Positions 55,996-64,000 of a stretch of 64,000 nt of DNA are shown one piece after another. Each line of letters starts with the position of its first letter. Position 1 is the stretch's first letter. The stretch is from the NCBI RefSeq assembly GCF_014193375.1, contig NZ_JACHZF010000005.1:109538-173537 (forward strand), written 5' to 3'. Source of the DNA: Halomonas campaniensis (GTDB taxonomy: Bacteria > Pseudomonadota > Gammaproteobacteria > Pseudomonadales > Halomonadaceae). A program made the position numbers and the translations under genes. The notes beneath the pieces are model-generated. The model did no database searches, was not told the origin of the DNA, and saw only the letters and a list, made by a program, of their open reading frames with translations.

Positions 55996-56991
55996 ATGAT
56001 GCGGTTGATCCGCCCCCGATGGACCCTCCTGATGGCCGCGGGCTGGCTGCTCGTCGGCCCCTCCCTCCAGGCCCTGGCGGCCGAGGACGTCCCCGCCGGC
56101 GACAGCTTCGACTGCCGCGACCTGCAGGCGCGCCCCTCGCCCGAGTCGGCTCTGGAGTGGTTCGAGCTCAGCCTCTGGGCCGGCCACTGCTACGCCTTCG
56201 AGGCCAATGCGGTGCGCATTGGCCATGATGGTGTCAGGACCCTGGCGCTCTCTCATGACATCCGTGATGGCGTGGAGCGGGGGGTGGCCCGCTTCCTCGA
56301 CGGGCCGCCCATGGTCTTCGAGCGGCGGGGCCGCATCGGACGGCTGAGCTGGGCGGGGGAGGGTGGCGATGCGCCGGCCTCGCCGGTCGGCATCGCCGCC
56401 CACCTCGACAGCCTCTACCGCCTGCAGTTGGGTGGCGAGGAGCGCATCGCCAACCGACGCGCCCGTCGCCTGGAGATCTCGCCCCTCGACAGCCTGCGTT
56501 TCGGCCACCGCTTGTGGCTCGACGCGGCCACCGGCCTGCCGCTCAAGCAGACCCTGCTCGACGAGACGGGGCGTGTGGTCGAGACCTTCCAGCTCACCGA
56601 GCTCCAGCGCCCCCGGCTCCACGAGGGCGTCATCACCCTCGACCGCCGCCGCGAGCCGCCGGATGACCCCTGGCGGATCGGCTGGCTGCCTGCCGGTTTC
56701 ACTCCCCAGCCGGTGGACACGCGCAGCGCCCGCCATGGCGACCAGGTGGCGCACCGGCTCTACAGCGATGGCCTCTCGACCCTCAGCCTCTTCGTGTCAC
56801 CGGTCGAGGAGGTCGAGCTGCTGGCGCCTGGCCTCCATCGCCTCGGGGTGTCCCATGCCGCCGTCCGGCATCGCGATCTCGGCGGGCAGGCTCGCCAGGT
56901 GGTGGTGATGGGCGAGCTCCCGCCCCGGGTGCTGCTGCGCGTTGCCGACACCCTGGAGTGGCGCAGCGATGGCGAGGCGGCGGCGCCATGA
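55996..56991 (+). CDS. rseB: periplasmic sigma-E regulator RseB/MucB
   Basis: 331 aa with a signal peptide ending LQALA (before AED). MucB/RseB lipid-binding fold: SALEWFELSLWAGHCYAFEANAVRIGHDG, RFLDGPPMVFERRGRIGRLSW, YRLQLGGEERIANRRARRLEISPLDSLRFGHRLWLD ATG LPLKQTLLDE in sequence, and a C-terminal domain to 330. It shields RseA from the protease until lipopolysaccharide or lipoprotein signals displace it. 16 bases after rseA. Confidence 0.92.
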   Translation: MMRLIRPRWTLLMAAGWLLVGPSLQALAAEDVPAGDSFDCRDLQARPSPESALEWFELSLWAGHCYAFEANAVRIGHDGVRTLALSHDIRDGVERGVARFLDGPPMVFERRGRIGRLSWAGEGGDAPASPVGIAAHLDSLYRLQLGGEERIANRRARRLEISPLDSLRFGHRLWLDAATGLPLKQTLLDETGRVVETFQLTELQRPRLHEGVITLDRRREPPDDPWRIGWLPAGFTPQPVDTRSARHGDQVAHRLYSDGLSTLSLFVSPVEEVELLAPGLHRLGVSHAAVRHRDLGGQARQVVVMGELPPRVLLRVADTLEWRSDGEAAAP

Positions 56992-57167
56992 CACGGCGTC
57001 GGCGTGCTGCCGGCCGGCAGGCCCCTCGGGGGGCTTGGAACTCCGCTGTCGGGACGCCACCTATCTCCCACGACCCCATTGTTCGCCCGACTCGGCGGGC
57101 GTGATCCCCCGGCGCCGGTGATGACTGACCGATACGCCATTCCCTGGACCATTCGCAGGAGCTTTCC

Positions 57168-58592
57168 ATGAAGCGCATGACCCGAACCCTCTCCCTGTGG
57201 ATGCTGCTGGCCGCCTCCCTGCTGGCCTGGCAGTCGGCCATGGCGCGGGAGCTGCCCGACTTCACCGCCCTGGTGGAGGAGGCCGCCCCCGGCGTCGTCA
57301 ACATCTCCACCACCCGGGTGGTACAGAGCCGCGACAACCCCTTCCAGGGGTTCGGCGGGCAGGAGATCCCGGAGATCTTCCGCCACTTCTTCGGCGATCG
57401 CTTCCCGATGCCGCCCGGCGGCTCCCCGGCCCCCGGCCGGCCCCAGGAGCGCCAGTCGCTGGGCTCCGGCTTCATCATCAGCGCCGACGGCTACATCCTC
57501 ACCAACGCCCACGTGGTCGACGCGGCCGACGAGATCCTGGTGCGGCTCAACGACCGCCGCGAGCTCTCGGCCGAGCTGGTAGGCGCCGACGAGCGTACCG
57601 ACGTGGCACTGCTCAAGGTGGATGCCGATGACCTGCCCACCCTGACCATGGGTGACTCGGACTCCCTGAGGGTCGGCGAATGGGTGGCCGCCATCGGCTC
57701 CCCCTTCGGCTTCGACCACTCGGTGACCGCCGGTATCATCAGCGCCATCGACCGCACCCTGCCGCGGGATGCCTACGTGCCCTTCATCCAGACCGACGTG
57801 GCGATCAACCCGGGCAACTCCGGGGGGCCGCTGTTCAACCTGGAGGGTGAGGTGATCGGCATCAACTCGCAGATCTTCACCCGCAGCGGCGGCTTCATGG
57901 GCCTGTCGTTTGCCATTCCCATCAACGTGGCCATGGACGTGGCCGACCAGCTGCGTGACGACGGGCAGGTGCGCCGCGGCTGGCTGGGCGTGATGATCCA
58001 GCCGGTGTCCCGCGACCTGGCCGAGTCCTTCGGCATGGACAGCCCCAGCGGTGCGCTGATCGCCGACCTGGACCCGGAGGGCCCGGCGGCCCGCGACGGC
58101 CTGCGGGCCGGCGACGTGATCCTCGAGGTCGATGGTGCCCGGGTCCACGACTCCAGCACCCTGCCGCGGCTGATCGGCCGCACCAGCCCGGGCAGTGAGG
58201 TCGAGCTAGAACTGATGCGCGACGGCGAGCGCCGCGAACTCTCCGTGACCCTGGGCGACTGGCCGGACGCCGAGCAGGCCACCGCCAGCCGTCCCGAGGA
58301 GAGCCGCCAGGCGCGCCTGGGCATCGCGGTGGGTGAGCTGGAGGGCGCCGAGCGCGAGCAGCTCGGCATCGAGGGCGGCGTGCGGGTCCGCGACGTCGAC
58401 CCCGGCGGTGCCGCCGCCGCCGCCGGCATCCGTCCCGGCGACGTGCTGGTCAGCATCGACCACCGGGCCGTTTCCAGCGCCGGCGAGCTGATGGCGCTAG
58501 TCGACGAGCTGCCCAGCGACCGCGCCGTGCCGGTGCGCCTCTTCCGCGACGGGCGCTCGCTGTTCGTGGCCCTGCGCCTCGCCGGCGACTGA
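57168..58592 (+). CDS. degP: periplasmic serine protease DegP/MucD
   Basis: 474 aa. Signal peptide ends AMA before RELPDF. Catalytic triad His115 (TNAHVVD), Asp145 (ERTDVALLK) and Ser218 (GNSGGPL); two PDZ domains (~270-350 and ~375-470). It is a chaperone-protease for misfolded envelope proteins. AGGAG 7 bases before the ATG. The 176-base gap before it has a GGAACTC whose spacing does not fit a sigma-E promoter. Confidence 0.95.
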   Translation: MKRMTRTLSLWMLLAASLLAWQSAMARELPDFTALVEEAAPGVVNISTTRVVQSRDNPFQGFGGQEIPEIFRHFFGDRFPMPPGGSPAPGRPQERQSLGSGFIISADGYILTNAHVVDAADEILVRLNDRRELSAELVGADERTDVALLKVDADDLPTLTMGDSDSLRVGEWVAAIGSPFGFDHSVTAGIISAIDRTLPRDAYVPFIQTDVAINPGNSGGPLFNLEGEVIGINSQIFTRSGGFMGLSFAIPINVAMDVADQLRDDGQVRRGWLGVMIQPVSRDLAESFGMDSPSGALIADLDPEGPAARDGLRAGDVILEVDGARVHDSSTLPRLIGRTSPGSEVELELMRDGERRELSVTLGDWPDAEQATASRPEESRQARLGIAVGELEGAEREQLGIEGGVRVRDVDPGGAAAAAGIRPGDVLVSIDHRAVSSAGELMALVDELPSDRAVPVRLFRDGRSLFVALRLAGD

Positions 58593-58615
58593 CTCCCGCC
58601 CGCGTCCGGCCTGCT

Positions 58616-58639
58616 ACCCGACGGCCCCGGCCGTCGGGT
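58616..58639 (+). terminator. terminator after degP
   Basis: Perfect 10-base stem (58616-58625 with 58630-58639), CCCG loop, weak T-run. Confidence 0.65.
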
Positions 58640-58750
58640 TGCTGTATCTGGCCGGCGCATGCCGGTACAATGGCGCCCATTCCCGGCCCCATGGCGGCAT
58701 CTTAGACGTTGCCCGGCCCCGGCCCGAACCCAGCAGGCAGAAATCACTCG

Positions 58751-60568
58751 ATGTCCCAAGACACCTCATCCGACAAGCTCAAGCATATCCGCAACTTCTC
58801 GATCATCGCCCACATCGACCACGGCAAGTCGACCCTGGCTGACCGCCTGATCCAGAACTGCGGTGGCCTGACCGAGCGCGAGCTCAAGGAGCAGGTGCTC
58901 GACTCCATGGACCTCGAGCGTGAGCGCGGCATCACCATCAAGGCGCAGTCGGTGACCCTGGACTACCACGCCCAGGACGGCAACACCTACCAGCTCAACT
59001 TCATCGACACCCCGGGGCACGTGGACTTCTCCTACGAGGTCTCGCGCTCCCTCTATGCCTGTGAAGGGGCGCTACTGGTGGTGGATGCCGCCCAGGGCGT
59101 CGAGGCGCAGTCGGTGGCCAACTGCTACACCGCCATCGAGCAGGGCCTCGAGGTGCTGCCGGTGCTCAACAAGATGGACCTGCCCCAGGCCGACCCGGAC
59201 AAGGTCGCCCACGAGATCGAGGAGATCATCGGCCTCGATGCCACCGATGCCTGCCAGGTCTCGGCCAAGAGCGGCATGGGCATCGATGCGCTCCTGGAGC
59301 GCCTGGTGCGCGACATCCCGCCGCCCAAGGGCGACCCCGATGCCCCGCTGCAGGCGCTGATCATCGATTCCTGGTTCGACAACTACCTGGGGGTGGTCTC
59401 GCTGGTGAGGATCTTCGACGGCACCCTGAAGAAGGGCGAGAAGATCCGCATCAAGTCCACCGGTCGCGACTGGCAGGCCAACGAGGTGGGGATCTTCACG
59501 CCGCTGCGCAAGGAAACCGGAATCCTGCGGGCCGGCGAGGTGGGCTTCATCGTCGCCGGCATCAAGGAGATCCAGGGCGCCCCGGTGGGGGACACCATCA
59601 CCCACGCGAAGACCCCCGATGTCGAGCGCCTGCCGGGTTTCCAGAAGGTCAAGCCGCAGGTCTATGCCGGCATGTTCCCGGTCAGCGCCGATGACTACGA
59701 GGACTTCCGCGACGCCCTGGAGAAGCTGGCCCTCAACGACGCCTCCCTGGAGTACGAGCCGGAGAACTCCGACGCCCTGGGCTTCGGCTTCCGGGTCGGC
59801 TTCCTCGGCACCCTGCACATGGAGATCATCCAGGAGCGCCTGGAGCGCGAGTACAACCTGGACCTGCTGACCACGGCCCCCACCGTGGTCTACGAGCTGG
59901 CCATGAAGAACGGCGAGCTGATGTATGTCTCCAACCCCTCCAAGCTGCCCGACATGGCCGACGTGGAGGAGATGCGCGAGCCCATCGTGCGCGCCAGCAT
60001 CCTGGTGCCCCAGGAGTTCGTCGGCAACGTGATCATGGAGTGCGAGAACCGTCGCGGCACCCAGCTCGACATGCAGTTCCTCGGCAGCCAGATCCAGCTC
60101 ACCTACGAGCTGCCCATGAGCGAGGTGGTGATGGACTTCTTCGACCGCCTGAAGTCCATCTCCAAGGGCTATGCCTCCCTGGACTACAGCTTCGAGCGCT
60201 TCCAGGCCGCCAAGCTGGTCCGCCTCGACGTGCTGATCAACGGCGACAAGGTCGATGCCCTGGCGGTGATCATCCATCGCGACCACGCCCATGGTCGCGG
60301 CCGCCTGCTGGTCGAGAAGATGAAGGAGCTGATCCCGCGCCAGATGTTCGACGTGGCCATCCAGGCGGCCATCGGCGGCCAGGTGGTGGCGCGCTCCACC
60401 GTCAAGGCGCTGCGCAAGAACGTCACCGCCAAGTGCTACGGCGGCGACGTCAGCCGCAAGAAGAAGCTGCTCGAGAAGCAGAAGGCGGGCAAGAAGCGCA
60501 TGAAGCAGGTCGGCCGGGTGGAGATTCCCCAGGATGCCTTCCTCGCCGTGCTCAAGGTCAATGACTGA
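58751..60568 (+). CDS. lepA: elongation factor 4 (LepA)
   Basis: 605 aa translational GTPase that acts on stalled or misaligned ribosomes. G1 [11 protein letters not shown]2 [12 protein letters not shown]3 DTPGHVDF, G4 NKMD, G5 SAKSG, then EF-G-like domains and the LepA-specific C-terminus ([22 protein letters not shown]). Start at 58751; in-frame upstream codons follow a TACAAT (58666-58671) that may be its -10. Followed by lepB, as in E. coli. Confidence 0.95.
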   Translation: MSQDTSSDKLKHIRNFSIIAHIDHGKSTLADRLIQNCGGLTERELKEQVLDSMDLERERGITIKAQSVTLDYHAQDGNTYQLNFIDTPGHVDFSYEVSRSLYACEGALLVVDAAQGVEAQSVANCYTAIEQGLEVLPVLNKMDLPQADPDKVAHEIEEIIGLDATDACQVSAKSGMGIDALLERLVRDIPPPKGDPDAPLQALIIDSWFDNYLGVVSLVRIFDGTLKKGEKIRIKSTGRDWQANEVGIFTPLRKETGILRAGEVGFIVAGIKEIQGAPVGDTITHAKTPDVERLPGFQKVKPQVYAGMFPVSADDYEDFRDALEKLALNDASLEYEPENSDALGFGFRVGFLGTLHMEIIQERLEREYNLDLLTTAPTVVYELAMKNGELMYVSNPSKLPDMADVEEMREPIVRASILVPQEFVGNVIMECENRRGTQLDMQFLGSQIQLTYELPMSEVVMDFFDRLKSISKGYASLDYSFERFQAAKLVRLDVLINGDKVDALAVIIHRDHAHGRGRLLVEKMKELIPRQMFDVAIQAAIGGQVVARSTVKALRKNVTAKCYGGDVSRKKKLLEKQKAGKKRMKQVGRVEIPQDAFLAVLKVND

Positions 60569-60610
60569 GCCGCAGGGCTCCGATTCAAAACGCTAGGGAC
60601 GGAAAACCGC

Positions 60611-61414
60611 ATGGACTTCTCTCTGCTGCTGGTGGTGGCGGTTGCCGTCACCGGCTTCATCTGGCTGCTGGACCTGGTCTGGTGGCGTCCGGCGCGTCGG
60701 CGCAACCTGGTGACGGTCGAGGCCGGCACCACCGAGGGCCTCGACGAGCGCGCCCGGGAGAAGGTGCTCAAGGAGCCCTGGCCGGTCGACTACTCGCGCT
60801 CCTTCTTCCCGGTGCTGCTGGTGGTGCTGGTGCTGAGGAGCTTCATCGTCGAACCCTTCCAGATCCCCTCCGGCTCGATGCGCCCGACGCTCGAGGTCGG
60901 GGATTTCATCCTGGTCAACAAGTTCACCTACGGCCTGCGCCTGCCGGTGGTGCACACCCGCATCGTCGAGTTCAACGAGCCCGAGCGCGGGGACGTGATG
61001 GTGTTCCGCTTCCCCAGCGAGCCGTCGGTCAACTTCATCAAGCGGGTCGTCGGCCTGCCCGGCGACCGCATCCGCTACGAGGGCAAGCAGCTCTACGTGA
61101 ACGGCGAGGCGGTGCCGAAGTCGCTGCTCGAGGAGGCGCCCGGGGGCGCTCCCGGCGAGCTGCTGCTGGCCGAACGGCTGGGCGCGGTGGAGCACCGCAT
61201 CTACAATAATCCCCGTGACCCGGGCCCGCAGATGCGCGAGGTGGTAGTGCCGGAAGGCCACTACTTCACCATGGGCGACAACCGCGACCACTCCAACGAC
61301 AGCCGCTACTGGGGCTACGTGCCGGAGGAGAACATCGTCGGGCGCGCCTTCGCCGTGTGGATGCACTGGGACGGTGGACTGCCCAGCTTTACCCAGATGC
61401 GCCGCATCCACTGA
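60611..61414 (+). CDS. lepB: signal peptidase I
   Basis: 267 aa. Two N-terminal membrane helices (~5-22 and ~66-80), then the periplasmic catalytic domain: Ser89 (PSGSMRPTL), Lys144 (NFIKRVVGLPGD) and the box GDNRDHSNDSRYWG. It removes signal peptides from exported proteins. 42 bases after lepA. Confidence 0.95.
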   Translation: MDFSLLLVVAVAVTGFIWLLDLVWWRPARRRNLVTVEAGTTEGLDERAREKVLKEPWPVDYSRSFFPVLLVVLVLRSFIVEPFQIPSGSMRPTLEVGDFILVNKFTYGLRLPVVHTRIVEFNEPERGDVMVFRFPSEPSVNFIKRVVGLPGDRIRYEGKQLYVNGEAVPKSLLEEAPGGAPGELLLAERLGAVEHRIYNNPRDPGPQMREVVVPEGHYFTMGDNRDHSNDSRYWGYVPEENIVGRAFAVWMHWDGGLPSFTQMRRIH

Positions 61415-61442
61415 CCCCGCGGTCTCCGGCCCCTCGGCCCTG

Positions 61443-61471
61443 CCGGGCCTGCCACCCGGTGGCGGGCCTGG
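61443..61471 (+). promoter_or_regulatory. long hairpin in the lepB-rnc gap
   Basis: 13-base stem (61443-61455 with 61459-61471, two G-U pairs) and 3-base loop. It could be a lepB terminator or, since the E. coli rnc leader carries a stem cut by RNase III itself, an rnc autoregulatory site. Confidence 0.5.
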
Positions 61472-61519
61472 TCCGTTACCCCGACAGCGGCCCCTCAGTC
61501 ATCAGATAACAGGAATTTC

Positions 61520-62224
61520 GTGAGCCACTCCCTCAACGCCTTCAGCCGACGAATCGGCCATGCCTTCAGCGACCCGGCCCTGCTGGAGCTGGCCATGACC
61601 CATCGCAGCTTCGGCGGCCAGAACAACGAACGCCTCGAGTTTCTCGGCGACTCCATCGTCAACTTCGTGATCGCCGAGGCGCTCTTCCAGCGCTTCCCGG
61701 AGGCCCGGGAAGGCCAGCTGTCGCGGCTGCGTGCCCGCCTGGTCAAGGGGCAGACCCTGGCCGAGCTGGCCCGCGAGATGGGCTTCGGCGACCACCTGCG
61801 CCTGGGCTCGGGCGAGATGAAGAGCGGCGGCCATCGCCGCGAGTCGATCCTCGCGGATGCCGTGGAGGCGGTGATCGGCGCCATCTACCTGGATGCCGGC
61901 ATGGAGACCGTGCGGGCCCGGGTCCTCTCCTGGTATGCCGAACGCCTGGAAGGCATCACCCTCCAGGACACCCAGAAGGATCCCAAGACACGTCTGCAGG
62001 AGTTCCTGCAGTCTCGCCAGGCGCCGCTGCCGCGCTACGAGGTGGTTACCGTGGAGGGCGAGGCCCACGCCCAGACCTTCACCGTGGAGTGCCACGTGGA
62101 GATGCTGGATCGGCACACCACCGGGGTCGGCGCCAGCCGTCGCCATGCCGAGCAGCAGGCCGCCGAACAGGCACTGGCCCGGCTCGAGCCCGGCAAGGTA
62201 AACCCACAGGGGGCACGCCCATGA
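61520..62224 (+). CDS. rnc: ribonuclease III
   Basis: 234 aa from the GTG at 61520 (AGGA 5 bases upstream). Signature [12 protein letters not shown] with catalytic Glu40 and Asp44, [15 protein letters not shown], and a C-terminal double-stranded RNA-binding domain ([22 protein letters not shown] to [10 protein letters not shown]). It processes rRNA and structured mRNA. ATGA overlap with era. Confidence 0.95.
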   Translation: MSHSLNAFSRRIGHAFSDPALLELAMTHRSFGGQNNERLEFLGDSIVNFVIAEALFQRFPEAREGQLSRLRARLVKGQTLAELAREMGFGDHLRLGSGEMKSGGHRRESILADAVEAVIGAIYLDAGMETVRARVLSWYAERLEGITLQDTQKDPKTRLQEFLQSRQAPLPRYEVVTVEGEAHAQTFTVECHVEMLDRHTTGVGASRRHAEQQAAEQALARLEPGKVNPQGARP

Positions 62225-63120
62225 GCACGACCTGCGGCTTCGTGGCCATCGTCGGCCGTCCCAACGTCGGCAAGTCGACGCTGATGAACCGGATCCTCGG
62301 CCAGAAGATCTCGATCACCTCGCGACGTCCCCAGACCACCCGCCACCAGGTGACGGGCATCAAGACCGAGGGCGAGGTGCAGTTCATCTATGTGGACACC
62401 CCCGGTATCCACATCATGGCCAAGGATCGCAACAAGGCGATCAACCGTTTCATGAACCAGGCGGCGACCCAGGCCCTGCGCGACGTCGACTGCGTGGTGT
62501 TTCTCATCGACCGGACCCGCTGGACCGACGAGGACCAGGTGGTGCTGCAGCGTCTCGAGCACGTCAAGGCCCCGGTGATCCTGGCGGTGAACAAGGTCGA
62601 TCGCCTGCAGGACAAGGCCAGCCTGCTGCCCTGGCTCGAGGAGGTCGGGGCGCGTCGCGACTTCGCCGCCATCGTGCCGATCTCCGCCAAGCACGGGACC
62701 AACGTGCCGGAACTGGAGGCCGAGGTGGCCAGGCACCTGCCCGAGAGCGTCCACTTCTTCCCCGAGGACCAGGTCACCGACAGGAGCCAGCGCTTCCTGG
62801 CCGCCGAGCTGGTCCGCGAGAAGGTGATGCGCCAGCTCGGCGACGAGCTCCCCTACCAGATGACCGTGGAGATCGAGGAGTTCCGCGACGAGGGGCGGGT
62901 GGTGCACATCAGCGCCCTGATCCTGGTGGAGCGCCAGGGACAGAAGAAGATCCTGATCGGCGAGAACGGCGAGCGCATCAAGAGCATCGGCCGCGAGGCG
63001 CGCCTCGACATGGAGCGGGCCCTGGGCGCCAAGGTGATGCTCAACCTGTGGGTCAAGGTCAAGCGCGGCTGGTCCGACGACGAGCGGGCGCTGAAGAGCC
63101 TGGGCTACGATCTCGACTGA
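62221..63120 (+). CDS. era: GTPase Era
   Basis: 299 aa. GRPNVGKST (12-20), effector region [26 protein letters not shown], and a C-terminal KH domain ([18 protein letters not shown]). It binds the 3' end of 16S rRNA during 30S assembly. Starts in the rnc stop codon; ends directly before recO with no gap. Confidence 0.95.
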   Translation: MSTTCGFVAIVGRPNVGKSTLMNRILGQKISITSRRPQTTRHQVTGIKTEGEVQFIYVDTPGIHIMAKDRNKAINRFMNQAATQALRDVDCVVFLIDRTRWTDEDQVVLQRLEHVKAPVILAVNKVDRLQDKASLLPWLEEVGARRDFAAIVPISAKHGTNVPELEAEVARHLPESVHFFPEDQVTDRSQRFLAAELVREKVMRQLGDELPYQMTVEIEEFRDEGRVVHISALILVERQGQKKILIGENGERIKSIGREARLDMERALGAKVMLNLWVKVKRGWSDDERALKSLGYDLD

Positions 63121-63822
63121 ATGACCCCTGAACCGGCATTCCTGCTCCACAAGCGGCCCTACCGCGAGACCAGTGCGCTGGTCGACCTGCTCACCCTGGC
63201 GCAGGGCCGGGTGAGGGCGGTGGCCCAGGGGGTCCAGCGCCCCGGCAGCCGTTCACGGGGTCGTCTTCAGCCCTTCGCGCCGCTGCACGTCACCTGGACC
63301 GGTAGCGGCGAGCTCAAGCGCCTGCGTCTGATGGAGAGCCGCGGCGGTGCCGCGCTGCTGGCCGGCGAGGGGCTGCTGTGCGGCCTCTATGCCAACGAGT
63401 TGCTGACCCGCACGCTGCCGGTGGAACTGCCGGTTCCCGAGGTGTTCGCCTTCTACGGGGCCCTGCTCGAGGCGCTGCCGCGGCCGGAAGGGCGCGCCGC
63501 GGCGCTGCGCCGGCTGGAGGTGTCGCTGCTCGATGCCCTGGACGCGCTGCCGCGCTTCAGCGAGCCCGACGGCCGTGCCCTGGACCCCCAGCGTCGCTAT
63601 GTCCTCGACGCCGGCAGCCGGGCCTTCCTGCCCGGAGAGCCTGGCCTGGATGGCCGCACCCTGCGCCTGCTGGCCGCCGGCGACTGGGGCGAGCCGGGGC
63701 TCTCCGGCCCCGCCAAGGCGGTGACCCGCGCGGCGCTGGCCCCGCTGCTGGGCGCACGCCCCTTGCGCTCCCGCGAGCTGATGCGCCAGCTTGCCGAGCG
63801 GCGCCGGGGCGGTTCACACTGA
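63121..63822 (+). CDS. recO: DNA repair protein RecO
   Basis: 233 aa. N-terminal OB fold (AFLLHKRPYRETSALVDLLTLAQGRVRAVAQGVQRPGS) and helical C-terminal domain (LLCGLYANELLTRTLP, VFAFYGALLEAL). It loads RecA on SSB-coated DNA with RecR. The ATG immediately follows the era stop. Lacks the zinc cysteines of Gram-positive RecO, as in E. coli. pdxJ, the usual next gene, does not follow within the 178 bases left. Confidence 0.93.
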   Translation: MTPEPAFLLHKRPYRETSALVDLLTLAQGRVRAVAQGVQRPGSRSRGRLQPFAPLHVTWTGSGELKRLRLMESRGGAALLAGEGLLCGLYANELLTRTLPVELPVPEVFAFYGALLEALPRPEGRAAALRRLEVSLLDALDALPRFSEPDGRALDPQRRYVLDAGSRAFLPGEPGLDGRTLRLLAAGDWGEPGLSGPAKAVTRAALAPLLGARPLRSRELMRQLAERRRGGSH

Positions 63823-63887
63823 TTGCCTTCCTGTGACTCTCGTGCTGGCCGCGAGGGGCACCGGGGGCAGGCCGAAGAGGAGGTCCT

Positions 63888-64000
63888 ATGCCAGGGATGG
63901 CATCGGTAGCGCCCAGGGATGATGAGATGGTCTCCTCCCCCTTTAACGGCGTCGCAATGCGCCAGAATGGAAGAGACATCCATTCAAGGATCGGGCGATC
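63888..64000 (+). CDS. possible small open frame running off the edge
   Basis: AGAGGAGG 4 bases before an ATG at 63888; 37 codons stay open to the window end (MPGMASVAPRDDEMVSSPF...). The start region is a hairpin (ATGCCA-GGGA-TGGCAT, 63888-63903), typical of intergenic elements, and the peptide is not recognised. It may equally be part of the next gene's leader. Confidence 0.2.
   Translation, partial: MPGMASVAPRDDEMVSSPFNGVAMRQNGRDIHSRIGR

Noticed and set aside
57033..57062. GGAACTC before degP as a sigma-E promoter
   Set aside because: The only TCT-type -10 is 20 bases away; 16-17 is required.
63597..63983. 128-codon minus-strand frame at the right end
   Set aside because: It is antisense to recO, with no ribosome-binding site and no recognisable protein features.

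Overview
This is a gene-dense, GC-rich bacterial chromosome segment from a gammaproteobacterium. The gene order (comEC-exbB-exbD-lpxK-kdsB-murB | rne | rluC-HAD-sppA | maf | yceD-rpmF-plsX-fabD-fabG-acpP-fabF-pabC-mltG-tmk-holB-pilZ-tatD, then ETF genes, then rpoE-rseA-rseB-degP-lepA-lepB-rnc-era-recO) follows the Pseudomonas/Oceanospirillales pattern. The protein sequences and very high GC suggest Halomonas or a close relative of the Halomonadaceae. That placement is an inference from gene content; no database was searched. I saw no rRNA, tRNA, insertion sequence, prophage or CRISPR array.

Layout. 1-1701: agmatine-to-putrescine genes (aguA, partial aguB). 1867-4946: a lipoprotein overlapping a GGDEF/EAL signalling protein. 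5045-7040: lolCD lipoprotein sorting. 7105-16620: DUF2062, comEC, an ExbB/ExbD pair, msbA, lpxK, a Trm112-like protein, kdsB, a low-molecular-weight phosphatase and murB, tightly overlapped. 16712-20032: RNase E with a very long repetitive tail, reading leftward behind a ~470-base leader. 20600-23351: rluC, a HAD phosphatase, an SppA-type protease. 23479-34565: maf, then the yceD-rpmF-fatty-acid-synthesis block, pabC, mltG, tmk, holB, pilZ and tatD. 34612-38200: a DUF1285 protein, a UvrD-like helicase and a sulfurtransferase with ATGA-type overlaps. 38341-42050: divergent ETF-ubiquinone oxidoreductase and etfBA, with a PsrA-like operator between them. 42332-47000: Mn superoxide dismutase and a TonB2-type energy-transduction operon (DUF3450, TtpC-like, ExbB, ExbD, TonB), each with a Fur-box match upstream. 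47029-54148: iron-type alcohol dehydrogenase, exonuclease III, a small basic protein, an RhlB-type DEAD-box helicase, dinG and a DAHP synthase. 54463-63822: the sigma-E envelope-stress operon followed by lepA, lepB, rnc, era and recO.

Most genes are housekeeping: envelope biogenesis, fatty-acid synthesis, RNA processing, envelope stress and iron-linked energy transduction. The unusual signals lie between and inside these genes. Two genes (etfA and msbA) are followed by a second, diverged copy of their own 3' end. In the etfA case all seven differences over 18 codons are synonymous, which points to recombination between diverged alleles rather than simple slippage. The msbA ghost lies in a 28-codon mini-ORF joined by ATGA overlaps to msbA on one side and lpxK on the other. 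Other items are a consensus promoter placed so that yceD mRNA should be almost leaderless, ten perfect heptamers between pilZ and tatD, an inverted pair of REP-like units, and a dual Fur/iron signature over sodA and the TonB2 operon. I found no clearly novel multi-gene system.
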